Below, piece after piece: positions 54,901 to 64,000 of a stretch of 64,000 nucleotides of DNA. The translations under genes and the position numbers were made by a program. A model generated the notes under the pieces. That model was given only the letters and a program-made list of their open reading frames with translations, did not search any database and was not told the DNA's origin. Where the stretch lies: contig NC_092582.1 in NCBI RefSeq assembly GCF_037975245.1, forward strand, positions 10,890,001 through 10,954,000, in the 5' to 3' direction. How positions within the stretch are numbered: the first letter of the stretch is position 1; each line of letters opens with the position of its first letter. Origin of the DNA: Apostichopus japonicus. Its lineage: Eukaryota > Echinodermata > Holothuroidea > Aspidochirotida > Stichopodidae.

Positions 54901-56976
54901 TAATATCTCAGTCCATACAGTGGCGCGATGGCTTGGCGCACTGTACGAGCTGATGAGCGAGGCTCTCTTTTGCATCGGTGGTTCGAGTCCCCGGTGATGA
55001 CGTCTTTTGCCGATCTTTTACAGCGAGTGCCTACATGGGGAGCTGTAAGTATTAGTTAATCCACCTAATATCTCAGTCCATACAGTGGCGCGATGGCTTG
55101 GCGCACTGTACGAGCTGATGAGCGAGGCTCTCTTTTGCATCGGTGGTTCGAGTCCCCGGTGATGACGTCTTTTGCCGATCTTTTACAGCGAGTGCCTACA
55201 TGGGGAGCTGTAAGTATTAGTTAATCCACCTAATATCTCAGTCCATACAGTGGCGCGATGGCTTGGCGCACTGTACGAGCTGATGAGCGAGGCTCTCTTT
55301 TGCATCGGTGGTTCGAGTCCCCGGTGATGACGTCTTTTGCCGATCTTTTACAGCGAGTGCCTACATGGGGAGCTGTAAGTATTAGTTAATCCACCTAATA
55401 TCTCAGTCCATACAGTGGCGCGATGGCTTGGCGCACTGTACGAGCTGATGAGCGAGGCTCTCTTTTGCATCGGTGGTTCGAGTCCCCGGTGATGACGTCT
55501 TTTGCCGATCTTTTACAGCGAGTGCCTACATGGGGAGCTGTAAGTATTAGTTAATCCACCTAATATCTCAGTCCATACAGTGGCGCGATGGCTTGGCGCA
55601 CTGTACGAGCTGATGAGCGAGGCTCTCTTTTGCATCGGTGGTTCGAGTCCCCGGTGATGACGTCTTTTGCCGATCTTTTACAGCGAGTGCCTACATGGGG
55701 AGCTGTAAGTATTAGTTAATCCACCTAATATCTCAGTCCATACAGTGGCGCGATGGCTTGGCGCACTGTACGAGCTGATGAGCGAGGCTCTCTTTTGCAT
55801 CGGTGGTTCGAGTCCCCGGTGATGACGTCTTTTGCCGATCTTTTACAGCGAGTGCCTACATGGGGAGCTGTAAGTATTAGTTAATCCACCTAATATCTCA
55901 GTCCATACAGTGGCGCGATGGCTTGGCGCACTGTACGAGCTGATGAGCGAGGCTCTCTTTTGCATCGGTGGTTCGAGTCCCCGGTGATGACGTCTTTTGC
56001 CGATCTTTTACAGCGAGTGCCTACATGGGGAGCTGTAAGTATTAGTTAATCCACCTAATATCTCAGTCCATACAGTGGCGCGATGGCTTGGCGCACTGTA
56101 CGAGCTGATGAGCGAGGCTCTCTTTTGCATCGGTGGTTCGAGTCCCCGGTGATGACGTCTTTTGCCGATCTTTTACAGCGAGTGCCTACATGGGGAGCTG
56201 TAAGTATTAGTTAATCCACCTAATATCTCAGTCCATACAGTGGCGCGATGGCTTGGCGCACTGTACGAGCTGATGAGCGAGGCTCTCTTTTGCATCGGTG
56301 GTTCGAGTCCCCGGTGATGACGTCTTTTGCCGATCTTTTACAGCGAGTGCCTACATGGGGAGCTGTAAGTATTAGTTAATCCACCTAATATCTCAGTCCA
56401 TACAGTGGCGCGATGGCTTGGCGCACTGTACGAGCTGATGAGCGAGGCTCTCTTTTGCATCGGTGGTTCGAGTCCCCGGTGATGACGTCTTTTGCCGATC
56501 TTTTACAGCGAGTGCCTACATGGGGAGCTGTAAGTATTAGTTAATCCACCTAATATCTCAGTCCATACAGTGGCGCGATGGCTTGGCGCACTGTACGAGC
56601 TGATGAGCGAGGCTCTCTTTTGCATCGGTGGTTCGAGTCCCCGGTGATGACGTCTTTTGCCGATCTTTTACAGCGAGTGCCTACATGGGGAGCTGTAAGT
56701 ATTAGTTAATCCACCTAATATCTCAGTCCATACAGTGGCGCGATGGCTTGGCGCACTGTACGAGCTGATGAGCGAGGCTCTCTTTTGCATCGGTGGTTCG
56801 AGTCCCCGGTGATGACGTCTTTTGCCGATCTTTTACAGCGAGTGCCTACATGGGGAGCTGTAAGTATTAGTTAATCCACCTAATATCTCAGTCCATACAG
56901 TGGCGCGATGGCTTGGCGCACTGTACGAGCTGATGAGCGAGGCTCTCTTTTGCATCGGTGGTTCGAGTCCCCGGTG

Positions 56977-57076
56977 NNNNNNNNNNNNNNNNNNNNNNNN
57001 NNNNNNNNNNNNNNNNNNNNNNNNNNNNNNNNNNNNNNNNNNNNNNNNNNNNNNNNNNNNNNNNNNNNNNNNNNNN
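56977..57076. other. Assembly gap (100 N)
   Basis: Exactly 100 N between two contigs in the same orientation. The left flank ends at M139 and the right flank starts at M138, so the ends abut within the monomer with a 2-base overlap. Apparent reading frames crossing the gap on either strand are artefacts. Confidence 0.99.
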
Positions 57077-59398
57077 TGATGACGTCTTTTGCCGATCTTT
57101 TACAGCGAGTGCTACATGGGGAGCTGTAAGTCTTAGTTAATCCACCTAATATCTCAGTCCATACAGTGGCGCGATGGCTTGGCGCACTGTACGAGCTGAT
57201 GAGCGAGGCTCTCTTTTGCATCGGTGGTTCGAGTCCCCGGTGATGACGTCTTTTGCCGATCTTTTACAGCGAGTGCCTACATGGGGAGCTGTAAGTCTTA
57301 GTTAATCCACCTAATATCTCAGTCCATACAGTGGCGCGATGGCTTGGCGCACTGTACGAGCTGATGAGCGAGGCTCTCTTTTGCATCGGTGGTTCGAGTC
57401 CCCGGTGATGACGTCTTTTGCCGATCTTTTACAGCGAGTGCCTACATGGGGAGCTGTAAGTCTTAGTTAATCCACCTAATATCTCAGTCCATACAGTGGC
57501 GCGATGGCTTGGCGCACTGTACGAGCTGATGAGCGAGGCTCTCTTTTGCATCGGTGGTTCGAGTCCCCGGTGATGACGTCTTTTGCCGATCTTTTACAGC
57601 GAGTGCCTACATGGGGAGCTGTAAGTCTTAGTTAATCCACCTAATATCTCAGTCCATACAGTGGCGCGATGGCTTGGCGCACTGTACGAGCTGATGAGCG
57701 AGGCTCTCTTTTGCATCGGTGGTTCGAGTCCCCGGTGATGACGTCTTTTGCCGATCTTTTACAGCGAGTGCCTACATGGGGAGCTGTAAGTCTTAGTTAA
57801 TCCACCTAATATCTCAGTCCATACAGTGGCGCGATGGCTTGGCGCACTGTACGAGCTGATGAGCGAGGCTCTCTTTTGCATCGGTGGTTCGAGTCCCCGG
57901 TGATGACGTCTTTTGCCGATCTTTTACAGCGAGTGCCTACATGGGGAGCTGTAAGTCTTAGTTAATCCACCTAATATCTCAGTCCATACAGTGGCGCGAT
58001 GGCTTGGCGCACTGTACGAGCTGATGAGCGAGGCTCTCTTTTGCATCGGTGGTTCGAGTCCCCGGTGATGACGTCTTTTGCCGATCTTTTACAGCGAGTG
58101 CCTACATGGGGAGCTGTAAGTCTTAGTTAATCCACCTAATATCTCAGTCCATACAGTGGCGCGATGGCTTGGCGCACTGTACGAGCTGATGAGCGAGGCT
58201 CTCTTTTGCATCGGTGGTTCGAGTCCCCGGTGATGACGTCTTTTGCCGATCTTTTACAGCGAGTGCCTACATGGGGGAGCTGTAAGTCTTAGTTAATCCA
58301 CCTAATATCTCAGTCCATACAGTGGCGCGATGGCTTGGCGCACTGTACGAGCTGATGAGCGAGGCTCTCTTTTGCATCGGTGGTTCGAGTCCCCGGTGAT
58401 GACGTCTTTTGCCGATCTTTTACAGCGAGTGCCTACATGGGGAGCTGTAAGTCTTAGTTAATCCACCTAATATCTCAGTCCATACAGTGGCGCGATGGCT
58501 TGGCGCACTGTACGAGCTGATGAGCGAGGCTCTCTTTTGCATCGGTGGTTCGAGTCCCCGGTGATGACGTCTTTTGCCGATCTTTTACAGCGAGTGCCTA
58601 CATGGGGGAGCTGTAAGTCTTAGTTAATCCACCTAATATCTCAGTCCATACAGTGGCGCGATGGCTTGGCGCACTGTACGAGCTGATGAGCGAGGCTCTC
58701 TTTTGCATCGGTGGTTCGAGTCCCCGGTGATGACGTCTTTTGCCGATCTTTTACAGCGAGTGCCTACATGGGGAGCTGTAAGTCTTAGTTAATCCACCTA
58801 ATATCTCAGTCCATACAGTGGCGCGATGGCTTGGCGCACTGTACGAGCTGATGAGCGAGGCTCTCTTTTGCATCGGTGGTTCGAGTCCCCGGTGATGACG
58901 TCTTTTGCCGATCTTTTACAGCGAGTGCCTACATGGGGAGCTGTAAGTCTTAGTTAATCCACCTAATATCTCAGTCCATACAGTGGCGCGATGGCTTGGC
59001 GCACTGTACGAGCTGATGAGCGAGGCTCTCTTTTGCATCGGTGGTTCGAGTCCCCGGTGATGACGTCTTTTGCCGATCTTTTACAGCGAGTGCCTACATG
59101 GGGAGCTGTAAGTCTTAGTTAATCCACCTAATATCTCAGTCCATACAGTGGCGCGATGGCTTGGCGCACTGTACGAGCTGATGAGCGAGGCTCTCTTTTG
59201 CATCGGTGGTTCGAGTCCCCGGTGATGACGTCTTTTGCCGATCTTTTACAGCGAGTGCCTACATGGGGAGCTGTAAGTCTTAGTTAATCCACCTAATATC
59301 TCAGTCCATACAGTGGCGCGATGGCTTGGCGCACTGTACGAGCTGATGAGCGAGGCTCTCTTTTGCATCGGTGGTTCGAGTCCCCGGTGATGACGTCC
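57077..59398 (+). repeat. M29=C variant block, 14 consecutive monomers
   Basis: Fourteen monomers in a row (variant base at 57132, then every ~165 bp to 59279) read GTAAGTCTTAG instead of GTAAGTATTAG. The variant stops abruptly: the next monomer, at about 59444, has the ordinary A. The switch falls just after a monomer with an inserted C near 59398. The variant was not noticed elsewhere in the window. Local amplification of one founder, or gene conversion, would explain it. Confidence 0.9.
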
Positions 59399-59680
59399 TT
59401 TTGCCGATCTTTTACAGCGAGTGCCTACATGGGGAGCTGTAAGTATTAGTTAATCCACCTAATATCTCAGTCCATACAGTGGCGCGATGGCTTGGCGCAC
59501 TGTACGAGCTGATGAGCGAGGCTCTCTTTTGCATCGGTGGTTCGAGTCCCCGGTGATGACGTCTTTTGCCGATCTTTTACAGCGAGTGCCTACATGGGGA
59601 GCTGTAAGTATTAGTTAATCCACCTAATATCTCAGTCCATACAGTGGCGCGATGGCTTGGCGCACTGTACGAGCTGATGA

Positions 59681-61515
59681 GCGAGGCTCTCTCTTTTGCA
59701 TCGGTGGTTCGAGTCCCCGGTGATGACGTCTTTTGCCGATCTTTTACAGCGAGTGCCTACATGGGGAGCTGTAAGTATTAGTTAATCCACCTAATATCTC
59801 AGTCCATACAGTGGCGCGATGGCTTGGCGCACTGTACGAGCTGATGAGCGAGGCCTCTCTTTTGCATCGGTGGTTCGAGTCCCCGGTGATGACGTCTTTT
59901 GCCGATCTTTTACAGCGAGTGCCTACATGGGGAGCTGTAAGTATTAGTTAATCCACCTAATATCTCAGTCCATACAGTGGCGCGATGGCTTGGCGCACTG
60001 TACGAGCTGATGAGCGAGGCCCTCTTTTGCATCGGTGGTTCGAGTCCCCGGTGATGACGTCTTTTGCCGATCTTTTACAGCGAGTGCCTACATGGGGAGC
60101 TGTAAGTATTAGTTAATCCACCTAATATCTCAGTCCATACAGTGGCGCGATGGCTTGGCGCACTGTACGAGCTGATGAGCGAGGCCTCTTTTGCATCGGT
60201 GGTTCGAGTCCCCGGTGATGACGTCTTTTGCCGATCTTTTACAGCGAGTGCCTACATGGGGAGCTGTAAGTATTAGTTAATCCACCTAATATCTCAGTCC
60301 ATACAGTGGCGCGATGGCTTGGCGCACTGTACGAGCTGATGAGCGAGGCCCTCTTTTGCATCGGTGGTTCGAGTCCCCGGTGATGACGTCTTTTGCCGAT
60401 CTTTTACAGCGAGTGCCTACATGGGGAGCTGTAAGTATTAGTTAATCCACCTAATATCTCAGTCCATACAGTGGCGCGATGGCTTGGCGCACTGTACGAG
60501 CTGATGAGCGAGGCCCTCTTTTGCATCGGTGGTTCGAGTCCCCGGTGATGACGTCTTTTGCCGATCTTTTACAGCGAGTGCCTACATGGGGAGCTGTAAG
60601 TATTAGTTAATCCACCTAATATCTCAGTCCATACAGTGGCGCGATGGCTTGGCGCACTGTACGAGCTGATGAGCGAGGCCCTCTTTTGCATCGGTGGTTC
60701 GAGTCCCCGGTGATGACGTCTTTTGCCGATCTTTTACAGCGAGTGCCTACATGGGGAGCTGTAAGTATTAGTTAATCCACCTAATATCTCAGTCCATACA
60801 GTGGCGCGATGGCTTGGCGCACTGTACGAGCTGATGAGCGAGGCCCTCTTTTGCATCGGTGGTTCGAGTCCCCGGTGATGACGTCTTTTGCCGATCTTTT
60901 ACAGCGAGTGCCTACATGGGGAGCTGTAAGTATTAGTTAATCCACCTAATATCTCAGTCCATACAGTGGCGCGATGGCTTGGCGCACTGTACGAGCTGAT
61001 GAGCGAGGCCCTCTTTTGCATCGGTGGTTCGAGTCCCCGGTGATGACGTCTTTTGCCGATCTTTTACAGCGAGTGCCTACATGGGGAGCTGTAAGTATTA
61101 GTTAATCCACCTAATATCTCAGTCCATACAGTGGCGCGATGGCTTGGCGCACTGTACGAGCTGATGAGCGAGGCCCTCTTTTGCATCGGTGGTTCGAGTC
61201 CCCGGTGATGACGTCTTTTGCCGATCTTTTACAGCGAGTGCCTACATGGGGAGCTGTAAGTATTAGTTAATCCACCTAATATCTCAGTCCATACAGTGGC
61301 GCGATGGCTTGGCGCACTGTACGAGCTGATGAGCGAGGCCCTCTTTTGCATCGGTGGTTCGAGTCCCCGGTGATGACGTCTTTTGCCGATCTTTTACAGC
61401 GAGTGCCTACATGGGGAGCTGTAAGTATTAGTTTAATCCACCTAATATCTCAGTCCATACAGTGGCGCGATGGCTTGGCGCACTGTACGAGCTGATGAGC
61501 GAGGCCCTCTTTTGC
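59681..61515 (+). repeat. M107=C variant block with stepped boundary
   Basis: The pyrimidine tract after GAGG changes in steps. The monomer at 59681 gains a CT. The monomer near 59855 gains a C. The one at 60021 has T to C at M107. The one at 60185 has the shorter GAGGCCTCTTTT. Eight further monomers, from 60350 to 61506, carry M107=C. The array then returns to the standard tract by 61671. The change destroys the T-A pair of the small GAGC/GCTC stem but leaves the B-box and the large hairpin intact. Confidence 0.88.
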
Positions 61516-63480
61516 ATCGGTGGTTCGAGTCCCCGGTGATGACGTCTTTTGCCGATCTTTTACAGCGAGTGCCTACATGGGGAGCTGTAAGTATTAGTTA
61601 ATCCACCTAATATCTCAGTCCATACAGTGGCGCGATGGCTTGGCGCACTGTACGAGCTGATGAGCGAGGCTCTCTTTTGCATCGGTGGTTCGAGTCCCCG
61701 GTGATGACGTCTTTTGCCGATCTTTTACAGCGAGTGCCTACATGGGGAGCTGTAAGTATTAGTTAATCCACCTAATATCTCAGTCCATACAGTGGCGCGA
61801 TGGCTTGGCGCACTGTACGAGCTGATGAGCGAGGCTCTCTTTTGCATCGGTGGTTCGAGTCCCCGGTGATGACGTCTTTTGCCGATCTTTTACAGCGAGT
61901 GCCTACATGGGGAGCTGTAAGTATTAGTTAATCCACCTAATATCTCAGTCCATACAGTGGCGCGATGGCTTGGCGCACTGTACGAGCTGATGAGCGAGGC
62001 TCTCTTCTTGCATCGGTGGTTCGAGTCCCCGGTGATGACGTCTTTTGCCGATCTTTTACAGCGAGTGCCTACATGGGGAGCTGTAAGTATTAGTTAATCC
62101 ACCTAATATCTCAGTCCATACAGTGGCGCGATGGCTTGGCGCACTGTACGAGCTGATGAGCGAGGCTCTCTTTTGCATCGGTGGTTCGAGTCCCCGGTGA
62201 TGACGTCTTTTGCCGATCTTTTACAGCGAGTGCCTACATGGGGAGCTGTAAGTATTAGTTAATCCACCTAATATCTCAGTCCATACAGTGGCGCGATGGC
62301 TTGGCGCACTGTACGAGCTGATGAGCGAGGCTCTCTTTTGCATCGGTGGTTCGAGTCCCCGGTGATGACGTCTTTTGCCGATCTTTTACAGCGAGTGCCT
62401 ACATGGGGAGCTGTAAGTATTAGTTAATCCACCTAATATCTCAGTCCATACAGTGGCGCGATGGCTTGGCGCACTGTACGAGCTGATGAGCGAGGCTCTC
62501 TTTTGCATCGGTGGTTCGAGTCCCCGGTGATGACGTCTTTTGCCGATCTTTTACAGCGAGTGCCTACATGGGGAGCTGTAAGTATTAGTTAATCCACCTA
62601 ATATCTCAGTCCATACAGTGGCGCGATGGCTTGGCGCACTGTACGAGCTGATGAGCGAGGCTCTCTTTTGCATCGGTGGTTCGAGTCCCCGGTGATGACG
62701 TCTTTTGCCGATCTTTTACAGCGAGTGCCTACATGGGGAGCTGTAAGTATTAGTTAATCCACCTAATATCTCAGTCCATACAGTGGCGCGATGGCTTGGC
62801 GCACTGTACGAGCTGATGAGCGAGGCTCTCTTTTGCATCGGTGGTTCGAGTCCCCGGTGATGACGTCTTTTGCCGATCTTTTACAGCGAGTGCCTACATG
62901 GGGAGCTGTAAGTATTAGTTAATCCACCTAATATCTCAGTCCATACAGTGGCGCGATGGCTTGGCGCACTGTACGAGCTGATGAGCGAGGCTCTCTTTTG
63001 CATCGGTGGTTCGAGTCCCCGGTGATGACGTCTTTTGCCGATCTTTTACAGCGAGTGCCTACATGGGGAGCTGTAAGTATTAGTTAATCCACCTAATATC
63101 TCAGTCCATACAGTGGCGCGATGGCTTGGCGCACTGTACGAGCTGATGAGCGAGGCTCTCTTTTGCATCGGTGGTTCGAGTCCCCGGTGATGACGTCTTT
63201 TGCCGATCTTTTACAGCGAGTGCCTACATGGGGAGCTGTAAGTATTAGTTAATCCACCTAATATCTCAGTCCATACAGTGGCGCGATGGCTTGGCGCACT
63301 GTACGAGCTGATGAGCGAGGCTCTCTTTTGCATCGGTGGTTCGAGTCCCCGGTGATGACGTCTTTTGCCGATCTTTTACAGCGAGTGCCTACATGGGGAG
63401 CTGTAAGTATTAGTTAATCCACCTAATATCTCAGTCCATACAGTGGCGCGATGGCTTGGCGCACTGTACGAGCTGATGAG

Positions 63481-64000
63481 CGAGGCCTCTCTTTTGCATC
63501 GGTGGTTCGAGTCCCCGGTGATGACGTCTTTTGCCGATCTTTTACAGCGAGTGCCTACATGGGGAGCTGTAAGTATTAGTTAATCCACCTAATATCTCAG
63601 TCCATACAGTGGCGCGATGGCTTGGCGCACTGTACGAGCTGATGAGCGAGGCCCTCTTTTGCATCGGTGGTTCGAGTCCCCGGTGATGACGTCTTTTGCC
63701 GATCTTTTACAGCGAGTGCCTACATGGGGAGCTGTAAGTATTAGTTAATCCACCTAATATCTCAGTCCATACAGTGGCGCGATGGCTTGGCGCACTGTAC
63801 GAGCTGATGAGCGAGGCCCCTCTTTTGCATCGGTGGTTCGAGTCCCCGGTGATGACGTCTTTTGCCGATCTTTTACAGCGAGTGCCTACATGGGGAGCTG
63901 TAAGTATTAGTTAATCCACCTAATATCTCAGTCCATACAGTGGCGCGATGGCTTGGCGCACTGTACGAGCTGATGAGCGAGGCCCTCTTTTGCATCGGTG
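63481..64000 (+). repeat. Second M107=C variant block, open at window end
   Basis: A monomer with an extra C (63481-63490) is followed by M107=C at 63653, a monomer with GAGGCCCCTC near 63815, and M107=C again near 63983. The +C then M107=C transition repeats the one seen at 59855-60021, offset by 3632 bp, close to 22 monomers. The block continues beyond the window. Confidence 0.85.

Larger units (their letters stand above)
36265..56976 (+). repeat. 165-bp satellite array, contig 3 (+ orientation, M44=T subtype)
   Basis: About 125 head-to-tail copies. The contig has two textures. The first ~3.7 kb carries many one-base indels, substitutions and a partial duplication. From about 39960 to 56976 the array is almost uniform, and the only change I saw is an inserted C at 54393 (TATTCAGTT for TATTAGTT). 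M14 alternates between C and T in blocks in the left part and is T afterwards. The contig ends at M139. Short frames such as 54267-54458 open only because the inserted C bypasses a stop, so they are not genes. Confidence 0.98.
57077..64000 (+). repeat. 165-bp satellite array, contig 4 (+ orientation, blocks of private variants)
   Basis: About 42 copies, all with T at M44. The contig is a mosaic: a block with C at M29 (57077 to about 59398), a block with C at M107 (about 59681-61515), an ordinary stretch, and a second M107=C block from 63481 to the window end. Single indels occur: a lost C near 57110, an extra G near 58271 and near 58606, an extra C near 59398, an extra T near 61433 and a C at 62007. 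The array runs off the window edge. No gene is present; the frame at 61304-61495 opens only because of the inserted T. Confidence 0.98.

Noticed and set aside
56880-57221. Open frames on both strands across the third gap
   Set aside because: All contain the 100-N run; they are frame readings of the satellite linked through unknown bases.
61304-61495. Open frame of 63 codons on +
   Set aside because: Produced by a single inserted T near 61433 in the repeat; same translation as the frame at 54267 apart from a few residues. Not a gene.
1-64000. 5S rRNA, U6 or other known small-RNA gene cluster
   Set aside because: No 5S internal control region, U6 core or canonical Sm site was recognised in the monomer on either strand.
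1-64000. CENP-B box or telomeric repeat
   Set aside because: No sequence resembling the CENP-B core or a short telomeric repeat was seen in the monomer on either strand.

Overview
The whole 64 kb window is one tandem satellite. A 165-bp monomer is repeated about 386 times, and no unique sequence was seen anywhere. Every 11 display lines of 60 bases (660 bp) hold exactly four monomers. In the numbering used here, M1 is the first base of the window. The consensus is 52% GC by hand count (G47 C39 A32 T47). It carries 12 CpGs against about 11 expected, so CpG is not depleted. No protein-coding gene, rRNA, canonical tRNA, transposon coding region or CRISPR array is supported.

Layout: four contigs are joined by three runs of exactly 100 N. 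Contig 1 (1-17899) is on the + strand. Contig 2 (18000-36164) is the same satellite on the - strand. Contig 3 (36265-56976) is + and rich in indels in its first ~3.7 kb. Contig 4 (57077-64000) is + and made of blocks with private variants. Contig 1 carries G at M44 and contigs 2-4 carry T. Because the contigs are pure repeat, their order and orientation may be scaffolding guesses.

Inside each monomer: (i) a perfect RNA polymerase III B-box (GGTTCGANTCC class) at M123-133, a weak A-box about 59 bp upstream and T4 tracts downstream, which suggests descent from a tRNA or tRNA-type SINE, although no cloverleaf can be folded; (ii) a 10-bp hairpin with one bulge at M59-88; (iii) a 7-bp dyad around a 17-nt loop, whose arms read as splice acceptor-like and donor-like signals on both strands; (iv) a perfect AatII site and one GATC site.

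The organism is a eukaryote, judged from the long homogeneous satellite, the Pol III signal, the splice-like motifs and the gap style. Normal CpG content argues mildly against a long-methylated vertebrate satellite. I cannot name the species. A centromeric or pericentromeric location is plausible (near-nucleosomal period, dyads, homogeneity) but is inference. The most interesting possibilities are a TFIIIC-binding satellite with hundreds of B-boxes and, less likely, an array of small structured RNA genes.
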